58,911 nucleotides of DNA, from positions 1 to 58,911 of the forward strand of contig JAIRKE010000070.1 in NCBI GenBank assembly GCA_031260295.1, written 5' to 3'. The DNA is from Azonexus sp. (GTDB lineage: Bacteria > Pseudomonadota > Gammaproteobacteria > Burkholderiales > Rhodocyclaceae). The translations under genes were made by a program, and so were the position numbers. The notes beneath the pieces are model-generated. The model did not search any database. It was given only the letters and a program-made list of their open reading frames with translations, and was not told the origin of the DNA. Shown one piece after another: positions 37,582-48,715 of the stretch (position 1 is its first letter; every line of letters starts with the position of its first letter).

Positions 37582-37605
37582 ACGGGGCTTCGGCCCCGTT
37601 TTTTA
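37582..37605 (+). terminator. Rho-independent terminator after the lipoprotein
   Basis: ACGGGGC (37582-37588) pairs with GCCCCGT (37593-37599) around a TTCG tetraloop, then TTTTT. Classic stable hairpin, also suitably placed for convergent bamC. Confidence 0.9.
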
Positions 37606-37650
37606 TTGTGCGTCTCCCGCAGGAAATTGGCATCCCCTGCGGCAAAATGC

Positions 37651-38778
37651 TTACTGCAACTGTTCGAGCAGCAGCGACAGAATTTTCTTCGCGGTTTCCG
37701 AACGATCCACCCCGCCTTCGCTGGTCAGCACCTGAATCATGCTCTGCTGGCCGGCCTCGCCGACGTGAATCCGGTACTGGACCTTGGCCGCCTCGGGGTC
37801 GGTCGAATTCCAGAAGGCCAGCTTCGATAGCCAGCCGCTATCCTTCTTGCGGTTGTCCGCTTCTGGATCGACATAGCGAACGAAGTACAGGCCGCGCGAA
37901 CGGTCGCGGTCCTCGACGGTGAACCCGACCCGGTCCAAGGCCAGGCCGACCCGACGCCAGGCGCGGTCGAAACGTTCATCGACCTCGAGCGTGCCGGCGC
38001 CGTCGTTGGCCCGCGCCAGACGGGCGCGCGGCTCGGCCTTGGCGCTGGCCAACTGGGCCTCGGCGCGCTTTTCTTCGGCGCCCAGACGGACCATCAGCCG
38101 GCGCAGCATTTCGGCCTCAAGGTCCGGATCCGGCGCCTTCGGCTGCCAGCGGGTGTCATCCTTGGCCGAAGAGGTATACACCTCTTCCATCGCCCGGTGG
38201 CTGATGAAAATGTCGGTCGTCCCCGGCTCTGAGCCTGGCTCGAAGCGGGTTCGGAACTTGTCGCGCTCGCCGGTCGAATAGAGAGAGTCGAGCAACTTGC
38301 CGAAGGTCCGCCGAATGAAGTCATCGTTGATTTTGGCGCGATTCTCGGCCCAGTCGGTTTCCATGACCCCGGCTTCACGGCGCTCGACGTTGATGATGAA
38401 ACCGGTTTCCTGCCAGAAATCCTTGACCGTATCCCACAGGCCATCGGCCGGCATGCCAACGACCAGCCAGCGCTGGTTGCCGGAGCGTTCAACGCGCACC
38501 TTGTCGACTTCCGGCAGCAGGGTACTGTTGCGCGCCTGCGCAGCCGGCGTGCGTTCGGCGCTATAGCCCGAGAAAGTGGCGCTGCCCTTGCCGACGGCAT
38601 CGGGCACCAGATAGCGGTCATCGGGCGCGACTTGCGACAGATCGGGCGGTACTTCCAGGGGCGACGTGGTCTTGGTCGCCGACTTGTAGTCGATCTTGCT
38701 GGAGCTGGGGAGCATGCCGCAGCCGGCCAAGGCCAGGGCGATGACGGTCAGGCTGAAACCGGAAAGCTTGCGATTCAT
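37651..38778 (-). CDS. bamC: BamC/NlpB outer-membrane assembly lipoprotein
   Basis: A 375-aa lipoprotein. Lipobox LALAGC gives Cys20. The unstructured N-terminal segment (KIDYKSATKTTSPLEVPPDLSQ) that binds BamD is conserved. Two helix-grip domains follow (about 95-220 and 255-375; WLVVGMPADGLWDTVKDFW and DRAWRRVGLALDRVGFTVEDRDR). Gene order dapA-bamC on the minus strand matches E. coli. It probably shares the dapA transcript (15-base gap). Confidence 0.92.
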   Translation of the reverse strand: MNRKLSGFSLTVIALALAGCGMLPSSSKIDYKSATKTTSPLEVPPDLSQVAPDDRYLVPDAVGKGSATFSGYSAERTPAAQARNSTLLPEVDKVRVERSGNQRWLVVGMPADGLWDTVKDFWQETGFIINVERREAGVMETDWAENRAKINDDFIRRTFGKLLDSLYSTGERDKFRTRFEPGSEPGTTDIFISHRAMEEVYTSSAKDDTRWQPKAPDPDLEAEMLRRLMVRLGAEEKRAEAQLASAKAEPRARLARANDGAGTLEVDERFDRAWRRVGLALDRVGFTVEDRDRSRGLYFVRYVDPEADNRKKDSGWLSKLAFWNSTDPEAAKVQYRIHVGEAGQQSMIQVLTSEGGVDRSETAKKILSLLLEQLQ

Positions 38779-38793
38779 GGATTCTCTATTCTT

Positions 38794-39672
38794 TCAGACA
38801 GACAGGCCGGCTTGGCGCATGGCTGCCAGCACACGGGCCTGGCCGGATTCGGACAAGGGCGTCAGCGGCAGGCGGATACCACCGGGTATCAGACCCAGCC
38901 GGCTGACGGCCCACTTGACCGGGATCGGGTTGGCTTCGCAGAACAGGTCGCGATGCAGGCCGAGCAGCTTGAAATGGATCGCGCGCGCGCTGGCGACGTC
39001 GCCACAAGCGGCGGCGGCGCACATTTCATGCATCAGGCGTGGGGCAAGGTTGGCGGTGACCGAGATATTGCCGTGGAAGCCGAGCAGGATCGACGCCACG
39101 CAAGTCATGTCGTCGCCGCTGTACAACGCGAAGTCCTTCGGCGCCCGGGCGATCAGGTCGCAAGCCCGGTCGAGATTGCCGGTCGCGTCCTTGACGCCGA
39201 CGATGCCCGGCACCTGGGCCAGGCGCAGGATGGTGTCGTTGCTCATGTCGGCGACGGTACGGCCGGGTACGTTGTAGAGCAGCACCGGCAGGTCGACGGC
39301 TTCGGCGATGGCCTTGAAATGGCGGTAGAGGCCTTCCTGGGTCGGCTTGTTGTAATACGGCACCACCGACAGCGCCATGTCGGCGCCAGCCTTCTTGGCG
39401 AACCCGCTCAGTTCGATGGCCTCCGCCGTCGAGTTGGCGCCGGTGCCAGCAATAATCGGGATACGGCCGGCGGCATGATCGACCGCGACCTGGATCAACT
39501 GGCAATGTTCCTCGATATCGACTGTCGGCGATTCGCCGGTAGTCCCCACCACGACGATCGCGTCCGTACCCTCGCGGACATGAAAATCAACCAGATCGCG
39601 CAGGGACGGCAAATCGAGACTGCCGTCCTCATGCATGGGCGTGACGATGGCGACAAGGGATCCGGTAATCAT
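38794..39672 (-). CDS. dapA: 4-hydroxy-tetrahydrodipicolinate synthase
   Basis: A 292-aa TIM-barrel aldolase from ATG 39672 ([20 protein letters not shown]); an in-frame upstream extension is not conserved-looking. Signature motifs: [25 protein letters not shown], and the Schiff-base Lys in [11 protein letters not shown]. It condenses pyruvate with aspartate semialdehyde for lysine and diaminopimelate, using the product of asd. It is upstream of bamC. Confidence 0.95.
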   Translation of the reverse strand: MITGSLVAIVTPMHEDGSLDLPSLRDLVDFHVREGTDAIVVVGTTGESPTVDIEEHCQLIQVAVDHAAGRIPIIAGTGANSTAEAIELSGFAKKAGADMALSVVPYYNKPTQEGLYRHFKAIAEAVDLPVLLYNVPGRTVADMSNDTILRLAQVPGIVGVKDATGNLDRACDLIARAPKDFALYSGDDMTCVASILLGFHGNISVTANLAPRLMHEMCAAAACGDVASARAIHFKLLGLHRDLFCEANPIPVKWAVSRLGLIPGGIRLPLTPLSESGQARVLAAMRQAGLSV

Positions 39673-39755
39673 GGCCTGCTCATCAAAATGGGAATCCTTT
39701 GATTGTAACTGAACGCCATTCGCTGCGGAAAGGCGCCCCGCCCCTGGTTTGTAAA

Positions 39756-40727
39756 TCAAGGTTGCGCCAGCCAGTGCAAGCGACCGCGTGCCGCCCGCAT
39801 CCGCCCTTCGGCAAGATGTAGTTCCGGGTGCCGGTCCGGACCGGCGCTTTGCAACTGCCGGGTGAACTCGTCGAGGCGGGCCGCGACCGGCACCCGCCAG
39901 CCCAGACAACGCAAGCGAAAACGCAGCAGATTTTTCAACCGCCCCGGACTCAGCGTACGCAGTACCGCCAGACAAGCCGTCTCGCCATCAGCCGCCCGCT
40001 CCCAGTCGAGCGCCGCCAGTTCGTCGAGCAGCTCGGCGGCTTCGGCAAAATGGACGGCGGCCTGGGCCAGCGTCGACTCGGCCGCTGGGAAGCGCTGTTC
40101 AATGATGGGCAACACCCGATGGCGGATGAAATTGCGGGTCAGCCGCGTATCGGCATTGCTTTCGTCGGTAATCCAGCGCAGGCCGTTAGCCCGCGCATAG
40201 GCTTCGATGGCGTCGCGCGTCTCGCCGAGCAAAGGTCGCCACAGGCGCAGATGGCCGCGTTGCCGTTCGGGCGGCATCGCCGCGGTGCCGAGTACGCCGG
40301 CGCCGCGCAACAGGTTGAGAAGCACAGTTTCCGCCTGATCACCACGGTGCTGGGCCAGCGCCAGACACGCGGCCGGCACCTCAGCGAAAGCTGTGTAACG
40401 GGCCTGACGGGCAGCCGCTTCGAGGCCACAAGCGGCATCGCGAGCGACGGAGACATGCCGAATCTGTAACGGAATGCCGAGATCACGACAATAGTCGGCG
40501 CAAAACGCCGCCCAGGCATCGGCATTGGGCGACAGTCCGTGGTGGATGTGGATGGCGTCGAGCCGTCCGGACAGATCCAGGCGGCTCAGCAGGTGGGCCA
40601 GGACAACCGAGTCGCAACCACCGGAAAGAGCGACGCAAACGCGCTCGTCTGGCGCCAGGCGGACAGCGACGAAGGCGCCGATCCGCGCCAGGAGATCAGG
40701 CGGCAGCTTGTTCCTTGAAGCGACCAT
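39756..40727 (-). CDS. tilS: tRNA(Ile)-lysidine synthase
   Basis: A 323-aa enzyme with the N-type ATP pyrophosphatase loop [15 protein letters not shown]. Other family motifs are [54 protein letters not shown] and [10 protein letters not shown]. Shorter than the E. coli enzyme (about 430 aa): the C-terminal domain is reduced. It modifies C34 of tRNA-Ile to lysidine. It overlaps accA by about 32 bases, an accA-tilS order seen in betaproteobacteria. Confidence 0.92.
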   Translation of the reverse strand: MVASRNKLPPDLLARIGAFVAVRLAPDERVCVALSGGCDSVVLAHLLSRLDLSGRLDAIHIHHGLSPNADAWAAFCADYCRDLGIPLQIRHVSVARDAACGLEAAARQARYTAFAEVPAACLALAQHRGDQAETVLLNLLRGAGVLGTAAMPPERQRGHLRLWRPLLGETRDAIEAYARANGLRWITDESNADTRLTRNFIRHRVLPIIEQRFPAAESTLAQAAVHFAEAAELLDELAALDWERAADGETACLAVLRTLSPGRLKNLLRFRLRCLGWRVPVAARLDEFTRQLQSAGPDRHPELHLAEGRMRAARGRLHWLAQP

Positions 40728-41664
40728 AGCTCATCAGCCGCTCGTAGCGCGTCGCCAGCAATTCCTCGGTGTTCATCGCCGACAGGTGCTTGAGTGCGTC
40801 CTGCAAGGTCTTTTTCAGATTCTGAGCCATCGCCGCGTGGTCACGATGAGCGCCGCCGACCGGCTCGTTGACGATGCGGTCGATCAGACCCAGGGTCTTC
40901 AGGCGGTGCGCCGTGATACCCATGGTTTCAGCAGCTTCCGGCGCCTTCCCGGCGCTTTTCCAGAGGATCGAGGCGCAGCCTTCCGGTGAGATCACCGAAT
41001 AGGTCGAGTACTGCAACATCTGCACAACGTCGCCAACGGCGATGGCCAGCGCGCCACCGGAACCACCTTCGCCGATGATGGTGACGATCACCGGCACCTT
41101 CAACTCGGCCATCACGTACAGGTTGCGGCCGATGGCCTCGGACTGGCCGCGCTCTTCGGCGTCGATGCCGGGATAGGCACCCGGGGTGTCGACGAAAGTC
41201 ATCACCGGCAGGCCGAATTTCTCGGCCAGCTTCATCAGCCGCAGTGCCTTGCGATAGCCCTCAGGACGCGGCATGCCGAAATTGCGGTAGATTTTTTCCT
41301 TGGTATCGCGCCCCTTCTGGTGGCCGATGACGACCACTGGTTGGCCGTTGAAACGGGCCAAGCCGCCGACGATCGCATGGTCGTCGGCAAAAGCGCGGTC
41401 GCCGTGCAACTCCTCGAAATCGGTGAAAATGTGCCGCACATAGTCGAGCGTGTAGGGCCGCTGCGGGTGGCGGGCGACCTGCGAAATCTGCCACGGCGTC
41501 AGCTTGCCATAGATGTCCTTGGTCAGTTGCGCGCTTTTCTTTTCCAGGCGGTCAATCTCTTCCGAAATATCGACCGCCGAATCATCCTGAACGAAGCGCA
41601 GCTCTTCGATTTTGGCTTCGAGATCGGCGATGGACTGCTCGAAGTCGAGAAAACTTGTTTTCAT
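40696..41664 (-). CDS. accA: Acetyl-CoA carboxylase carboxyltransferase subunit alpha
   Basis: A 322-aa protein from ATG 41664 ([21 protein letters not shown]). N-terminal coiled coil about 5-45, then the crotonase-fold core with [60 protein letters not shown] and [14 protein letters not shown]. Partner of accD at 13.9 kb. Confidence 0.96.
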   Translation of the reverse strand: MKTSFLDFEQSIADLEAKIEELRFVQDDSAVDISEEIDRLEKKSAQLTKDIYGKLTPWQISQVARHPQRPYTLDYVRHIFTDFEELHGDRAFADDHAIVGGLARFNGQPVVVIGHQKGRDTKEKIYRNFGMPRPEGYRKALRLMKLAEKFGLPVMTFVDTPGAYPGIDAEERGQSEAIGRNLYVMAELKVPVIVTIIGEGGSGGALAIAVGDVVQMLQYSTYSVISPEGCASILWKSAGKAPEAAETMGITAHRLKTLGLIDRIVNEPVGGAHRDHAAMAQNLKKTLQDALKHLSAMNTEELLATRYERLMSYGRFKEQAAA

Positions 41665-41801
41665 GGCAGGCTCGAGTTCTGAATCGGCGCGTATTTTACC
41701 CCAAAGGCCGGAAGCCTCGTGGTGGGTATGTGGCAGCGCCGCAAGACGCCCGGCGGGCAATTTTGCTACCATCGGTTGATTCGCGATTCCGACAACACGC
41801 C

Positions 41802-42983
41802 ATGCCCTCCTCCGCCTTCCTGTTCATCCACCCCTTGCTCGGCGTGGATGATGCTTGGTCGGGTTACCGCGCCGAACTGAGCACGGCTCCCGCTGGCGAC
41901 GCCATCCTGCAACACTTGGTCGAATCGCCGCTGACCGACGGTTTCGACCATCGTCACCCCTGGCTGCTGCCAGCCACCACCACGCCGTATCTGCCGGGCC
42001 GGCTCAAGCGGCGGGCCGTCGCCGTATTCCCGGCCAACCCAAGCACCGCCGACGTCGCGGCGCTGGCCGGCCAGGAAGCCGCCCTGCGCCAAAACGCTTG
42101 CGAGGTAGCCCAGCTCACAGCGACCAACGCGCCGCTGCCGGCCACCGGTGCCTGGCATTATCTGCTGCTGACCGCCAGCCACGCCCGCAGCCTGCCGCCA
42201 TTCCAACTGCACGGCCTGTCGGCCCGCAGTACGCTGGTGGCCACCGACGTGCATAGCCATGCCGACCGGCAATGGTTCCTCGACAACGCCTGCTCGTTGT
42301 CCACCGGCGAATACCTGCTGGCCCGCAGTACCGCCGTGCCAAACCGGGCCGACACCACCCGCCTCAAGCTGCTGGAACTGCTGGCGCTGATCGCCGAGGA
42401 TGCCGATACGGCCGCCCTGGACAACGTTTTCCGCCAGGAATCAAAACTTTCCTACGGCCTGTTGCGCTTGGTCAATTCGGCGGCCATGGCGCCATCCAGG
42501 CCGATCACCAGCTTTACCCAGGCCATCAATCTGCTCGGCCGGCGCCGCTTGCAGCGCTGGCTGCAACTGCTGGTCTATGCCGACCCCAACGACGGCCACC
42601 TGCCCAATCCGCTGTTGCAGAAAGCGGCGGCTCGCGGTCATCTGCTGGAAACGCTGGCCCTGCAATTGCACTCGGCCCCGGCCGTGGAAAATCTCGGCGA
42701 CGCGGCCTTCATGGTCGGCTCCTTCTCGCTGCTCAACGTGCTGTTGAACATGTCGATGCAGGAAATCATGCGTCAACTGCCGCTGGCCAAGGAAATCGTC
42801 AGCGCGCTGACGGAAAATTCCGGCCCGCTCGGCAACCTGCTGCGCGCCATCCATACCGCCGAAATGCGCGACCTGGAGGCTGCGGAGGCCAAACTGCAGA
42901 GACTGGGCATCGCCCCGGAGCCACATCTCGACGCCCAACTGGCGGCGCTGAGCTGGGCCGCCAAGATTCGCTCGGCCCACTAG
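41802..42983 (+). CDS. HDOD-domain signalling protein
   Basis: A 393-aa protein from ATG 41802 ([19 protein letters not shown]). The N-terminal half (about 1-165) resembles a degenerate EAL-like region as in YuxH-type proteins, without the EAL catalytic motif. The C-terminal HDOD domain (about 185-380) is clear: [39 protein letters not shown] and [13 protein letters not shown] proteins commonly act in stress or c-di-GMP-linked regulation. Single gene, divergent from accA. Confidence 0.75.
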   Translation: MPSSAFLFIHPLLGVDDAWSGYRAELSTAPAGDAILQHLVESPLTDGFDHRHPWLLPATTTPYLPGRLKRRAVAVFPANPSTADVAALAGQEAALRQNACEVAQLTATNAPLPATGAWHYLLLTASHARSLPPFQLHGLSARSTLVATDVHSHADRQWFLDNACSLSTGEYLLARSTAVPNRADTTRLKLLELLALIAEDADTAALDNVFRQESKLSYGLLRLVNSAAMAPSRPITSFTQAINLLGRRRLQRWLQLLVYADPNDGHLPNPLLQKAAARGHLLETLALQLHSAPAVENLGDAAFMVGSFSLLNVLLNMSMQEIMRQLPLAKEIVSALTENSGPLGNLLRAIHTAEMRDLEAAEAKLQRLGIAPEPHLDAQLAALSWAAKIRSAH

Positions 42984-43006
42984 TCAGGGACGCCAGCCGC
43001 CCCCGT

Positions 43007-43648
43007 TCAGCCGAAGCGACCACTCAGGAAGGGGTTGTAACGGCGTTCCTCGCCGAACGTTGACATCGGGCCGTGCCCGGGAATGAACTCGACCTCGTCG
43101 CCGAGCGGCAGCAGGCGCTCCTTGATCGAGCGCAGCAGCGTTTCGTGATCGCCACGCGGGAAATCGGTGCGCCCGATCGAGCCCTGGAACAGCACGTCGC
43201 CGACCTGGGCCAGGCGGCTGGCCGGATGATGGAAGACGACATGTCCCGGCGTATGGCCGGGACAGTGCAGAACCTGCAACTCGATTTCGCCGAAGCGCAC
43301 CGTGTCGCCGTCCTTGAGCCAGCGCGTCGGCACGAAGGGCCGGCCATCGGCGAAGCCGAACATGCGCCCCTGCTGCGCCATGCCGTCGATCCAGAAACGG
43401 TCGTCCTCGTGCGGCCCCTCGACCGGCGCATTGGTCGCGGCGGCCAGCGCGGCGACGCCGCCGACATGGTCGATGTGACCGTGAGTGACGAGAATCACCG
43501 CCAGCACCAGATCGTCGGCCGCCAGCGCCGCGCGGATACGCTCGATATCGCCACCGGGGTCGATGACGGCGGTCTGGCGCGTCTTTTCGCACCAGAAAAT
43601 GGTGCAATTCTGCTCGAAGGGAGTCACCGGAACGATCTTGTAACGCAT
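43007..43648 (-). CDS. Metallo-beta-lactamase-fold hydrolase (glyoxalase II-like)
   Basis: A 213-aa protein from ATG 43648 (MRYKIVPVTPFEQNCTIFWC). Metal ligands: THGHIDHVGG, CPGHTPGH, the GDVLFQGSIGRTDFPRGDH segment, and FIPGHGP. This is the YcbL-like class of MBL hydrolases, related to hydroxyacylglutathione hydrolase; the substrate is not shown. Convergent with the upstream HDOD gene and divergent from the next. Confidence 0.82.
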   Translation of the reverse strand: MRYKIVPVTPFEQNCTIFWCEKTRQTAVIDPGGDIERIRAALAADDLVLAVILVTHGHIDHVGGVAALAAATNAPVEGPHEDDRFWIDGMAQQGRMFGFADGRPFVPTRWLKDGDTVRFGEIELQVLHCPGHTPGHVVFHHPASRLAQVGDVLFQGSIGRTDFPRGDHETLLRSIKERLLPLGDEVEFIPGHGPMSTFGEERRYNPFLSGRFG

Positions 43649-43768
43649 GGCGGACGGACGAAAGATGGGCGGGCGCCGATTATCGCATGCCACCCCGCTT
43701 GCCCGGCGTCGGGCCGCCCCTTACACTCGCCGGACAACAATGCACAACGATTTTTGGAGGGAAGCGCC

Positions 43769-44620
43769 ATGCTCGACCATCCACTACCGGATACCGAAGC
43801 CTGGGTCTTGTTGTTCAGCAACAATGCCCTGCCGGTGTTGCGCGTCACCCGGCGCCGTCTCGACGAGATGCGCGCCGATCTCGAGCGGGTCGATACCCGT
43901 GAGCTGGCCCACGTCATCCTGCAAGACCCGATCATGACCGTCCGCGTGCTGGCCTACATCCAGCCGCTGCACGGCCGTTCGCTGCGACACGACATCACTA
44001 CCGTCGCCAGCGCCTTGGTGATGTCCGGCATCCAGCCCTTCTTCCGTCGCTTCAACGAGCTGCCAACCATCGAGGACATGCTCAAGGGCTGCCATCCGCA
44101 CGCCCTGCTCGGCGTGCTGCAAATCATTCGCCGCGCCCAGCGAGCGGCCGACTACGCTCAGGACTGGGCGGTCCGGCGCCAGGACCTGAGCATGGAGGAC
44201 ATCCGCATTGCCGCATTGCTGCACGATTTGGCCGAAATTCTGGTGTGGTGCTTCGCACCCAGACTCGGCCTGGACATCCAGGCGCAGCAGACGGCCGACC
44301 CGACCCTACGCAGCGTAGACGCCCAGTGCCACACGCTGGGCCTGGAATTCCAGGATATCCAGACCGCCCTGTGCAAGGTCTGGCATCTGCCCGACCTGTT
44401 GCAGACGCTGATCGACGACCGCCACGCCGACCAGCCGCGCGTACGCAACGTCGCCCTGGCCGTCCGCCTCGCCCGCCACTCGGCACAGGGCTGGGACAAT
44501 GCTGCCCTGCCCGACGATTATCGCGACATCGGGCAACTGCTCAACCTGACGCCAGAGGCCGTCCGCCAGCAGCTTGGCCTGGAGCCGCTGCCCGGCCGGC
44601 CAGCCGTCACCCCGAATTGA
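43769..44620 (+). CDS. HDOD-domain protein
   Basis: A 283-aa protein from ATG 43769, preceded by GGAGG (43756-43760). The HDOD/HD-related domain (about 20-230) is degenerate: ELAHVILQDPIMTVRVLAYI, SGIQPFFRRFNELPTIEDML, IRIAALLHDLAEILVW. The HD pair is in LLHDLAEIL, so a remnant metal site may be present. Second HDOD protein within 2 kb; their partnership is a guess from proximity. Confidence 0.7.
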   Translation: MLDHPLPDTEAWVLLFSNNALPVLRVTRRRLDEMRADLERVDTRELAHVILQDPIMTVRVLAYIQPLHGRSLRHDITTVASALVMSGIQPFFRRFNELPTIEDMLKGCHPHALLGVLQIIRRAQRAADYAQDWAVRRQDLSMEDIRIAALLHDLAEILVWCFAPRLGLDIQAQQTADPTLRSVDAQCHTLGLEFQDIQTALCKVWHLPDLLQTLIDDRHADQPRVRNVALAVRLARHSAQGWDNAALPDDYRDIGQLLNLTPEAVRQQLGLEPLPGRPAVTPN

Positions 44621-44621
44621 T

Positions 44622-46559
<1,938 letters not shown>

Positions 46560-46680
46560 GGAGCAAAAACGGCACGCCAAGGGCGCCGTGTCAGGAAAAC
46601 GGGAATTCCAATGAGGGCCGCCACGCTATCACAAGACGCCACAGCCCGGTACAATGCGCCCCGGCTGACACGCCCGATCT

Positions 46681-46755
46681 GCCTCCATAGTTAAATGGAT
46701 ATAACACGCCCCTCCTAAGGGCGAATTGGTGGTTCGATTCCACCTGGGGGCGCCA
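46681..46755 (+). tRNA. tRNA-Arg (anticodon CCU)
   Basis: A 75-base cloverleaf with encoded CCA. Acceptor GCCTCCA pairs with TGGGGGC. The anticodon loop CTCCTAA lies between CGCCC/GGGCG, giving CCU. T-arm is GGTGGTTCGATTCCACC. The D-arm is short and AT-rich (GTTAAATGGATATAAC). Decodes AGG. Confidence 0.93.
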
Positions 46756-46771
46756 GCCAGCCGAGCCGATC

Positions 46772-47563
46772 ATGACCAGACGCAGTTCCACTCCCCGCCA
46801 CTCCGTCGATATCAGCGAGGAAAGCGGCGTCCGCACCCTGCATTTCGGTTCCGACTGGGTGCAGGGCGCCATGCGCATCGCCCGGCCCTGGGCACTGGAA
46901 CTGGCCTACACCCGCGACATGATGGCCGGCCTGCTGCTGCGCGATGCCGACAACTGGCCGCGGCGGGTGCTGCTGGTCGGGCTCGGCGCCGGCTCGCTGG
47001 CCAAGTTCTTGTATCGCCACCGGCCGGACTGCCGGATCACCATTGTCGAGATCAATCCGCAGGTGGAATTCGTCGCCCGCCAGTTTTTCAAGCTGCCCGA
47101 CGATCCGCGACGCCTGACCATCCACATCGGCTGCGGCGCCGACTTCATGCTCGGCGGCGACAGCCTTTTTGACTTGATCCTGGTCGACGGCTTCGACGCC
47201 GACGCCCGTAGCGGGCCGCTCGACACCTTGCCCTTCTACCAAGCCTGTCGCGCCCGCCTGGCCGCCGATGGCTTGCTGTGCGTCAACCTGCTCGGCCGCA
47301 ATCGCGGCTTTGCCGCCAGCGTGCGCCGCATCGACCAAGCGTTTGCCGGCGCCATCGCCGTCTTTCCCTCCTGCGCTAGCGGCAACACCATCGTCTTCGC
47401 CAGTGGCGGCGAGCCGGTCGACCTGCCGCTCACCACGCTGCGCGAACGGGCAGCGGCACTCAAAAAAGCCTCCGGCCTAGACCTCAGACCGACCATCAGC
47501 CGCCTGCAATTGAGCCATCCGCTACCGGACGGCCACCTGCGCATCGGTGGTGGCTCACCTTGA
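46772..47563 (+). CDS. Spermidine/polyamine synthase-like methyltransferase-fold protein
   Basis: A 263-aa protein with a SAM/dcSAM Rossmann fold. The glycine loop is LVGLGAGSLAKFLYR, with ITIVEINPQVEFVARQFF as motif II and LILVDGFDAD as the acidic loop. It matches spermidine synthase-like proteins, but the residues for polyamine binding cannot be confirmed, so substrate is open. Begins 17 bases after tRNA-Arg. Confidence 0.7.
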   Translation: MTRRSSTPRHSVDISEESGVRTLHFGSDWVQGAMRIARPWALELAYTRDMMAGLLLRDADNWPRRVLLVGLGAGSLAKFLYRHRPDCRITIVEINPQVEFVARQFFKLPDDPRRLTIHIGCGADFMLGGDSLFDLILVDGFDADARSGPLDTLPFYQACRARLAADGLLCVNLLGRNRGFAASVRRIDQAFAGAIAVFPSCASGNTIVFASGGEPVDLPLTTLRERAAALKKASGLDLRPTISRLQLSHPLPDGHLRIGGGSP

Positions 47564-47691
47564 TTCGCCTCTCATTCGTGTCTATAAATAAAGAGGTCTC
47601 CACCGATAATAACGACAAGGCAGATACACAATAAAAATAACAGAGGGTCACCCCGTCTGTTCATTCCATTCAGCCTGTCAAGGAGGAACCT

Positions 47692-47958
47692 ATGCTTTCC
47701 ATCCAGGACGTTATTGATTATTGCGATCTCGATCGTGGAGAAATCGAGGCCATCGCCGAGCACGAACACATTCCAATAGCCGTGGCGGCGGAAATGAGCG
47801 CTGTGCTGCTGTGCACGCCCGAAGGGGTTTGCCACCTGCACACGATGATCATCGAAAACATGCAGCATGCGCTGGAATCCGGGCGCTACCAGCACGTCAA
47901 GGATCTGGCCGAGACCTACCAGCATCTGCAGCGCAGCCACCCGATATCAGCCCACTGA
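47692..47958 (+). CDS. Small hypothetical protein (88 aa)
   Basis: An 88-aa protein from ATG 47692 with a very strong AAGGAGG five bases upstream. All-helical, with HEHIPIAVAAEMSAVLLCTPEGVCHLHTMIIENM, several His and Cys (Cys-rich near LLCTPEGVCHLH). A metal or heme site is possible but not shown. Does not look like a shadow ORF. No family recognised. Lies between the synthase-like gene and narL. Confidence 0.6.
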   Translation: MLSIQDVIDYCDLDRGEIEAIAEHEHIPIAVAAEMSAVLLCTPEGVCHLHTMIIENMQHALESGRYQHVKDLAETYQHLQRSHPISAH

Positions 47959-48051
47959 ACTTTTTATCCTCTTCTGAGGATCGGCCGGCCGGTCAAGCCG
48001 GCACCCAGGCTCCGGCTCCCTCCGCCGGAGCCTTTCTTTTGCCCGGCCGGC

Positions 48052-48714
48052 TCACGAGCCTTTTGCCTGGCCGAAGCCATGCTCGACGGCGTACAGGGCG
48101 ACCTGCACGCGGCTGCTCATGTTCAGCTTCTTGAAGATGTTCTGCACGTGAATCTTGACCGTGCTCTCGGCCAGGTCAAGGCGGCGGGCGATTTCCTTGT
48201 TGCTCTCGCCGTGCGCCAATGAGGCCATGATGTCGCGCTCGCGCGGCGAGAAGCGGTCGCGCTCGGCCGGCGCGTCGCCCTTGTGCGGCGCGCGCACGCC
48301 CTCGATCAGCTTGGCCGTCATCTGCTGGGAAACCACTGACTCGCCTTTGGCCGCGCGGCGGATGGCATCGACCAGCATGTCGGTCTCGATGTTCTTCAGC
48401 AGATAGCCGCAGGCGCCGGCGCGCAAGGCGTCCATCAGGTCCTGCGCGTCCTCGGAGACGGTCAGCATCAGCACATGGACCTCGGGAATCTCCTCGACGA
48501 TCACCTTAACCGCTTCCAGGCCGGAAACACCCGGCATGTGCAGATCGAGCAGGACGACATCGGGACGCAGCGAACGGGCGCGCTTGATGCCTTCCAGTCC
48601 GTCACCGGCCTCGCCAACCACCTCGAAATCCTCGTTGCGCTGCAGCAGCGAGCGGATGCCACTGCGGAACAAGGTGTGGTCGTCGACCAGCAGGACACGT
48701 ATTTTTTTATTCAT
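48052..48714 (-). CDS. narL: Response regulator NarL
   Basis: A 220-aa NarL/FixJ-type regulator. Receiver 1-120: acidic pair D11-D12, phosphoacceptor D57 (LLDLHMPG), KNIETDMLVDA. LuxR-type HTH at about 145-210: FSPRERDIMASLAHGESNKEIARRL and ESTVKIHVQNIFKKL. Start codon lies one base after the narX stop, so they are cotranscribed. Regulates nitrate/nitrite-responsive genes; targets such as nar or nir are not in the window. Confidence 0.88.
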   Translation of the reverse strand: MNKKIRVLLVDDHTLFRSGIRSLLQRNEDFEVVGEAGDGLEGIKRARSLRPDVVLLDLHMPGVSGLEAVKVIVEEIPEVHVLMLTVSEDAQDLMDALRAGACGYLLKNIETDMLVDAIRRAAKGESVVSQQMTAKLIEGVRAPHKGDAPAERDRFSPRERDIMASLAHGESNKEIARRLDLAESTVKIHVQNIFKKLNMSSRVQVALYAVEHGFGQAKGS

Positions 48715-48715
48715 A

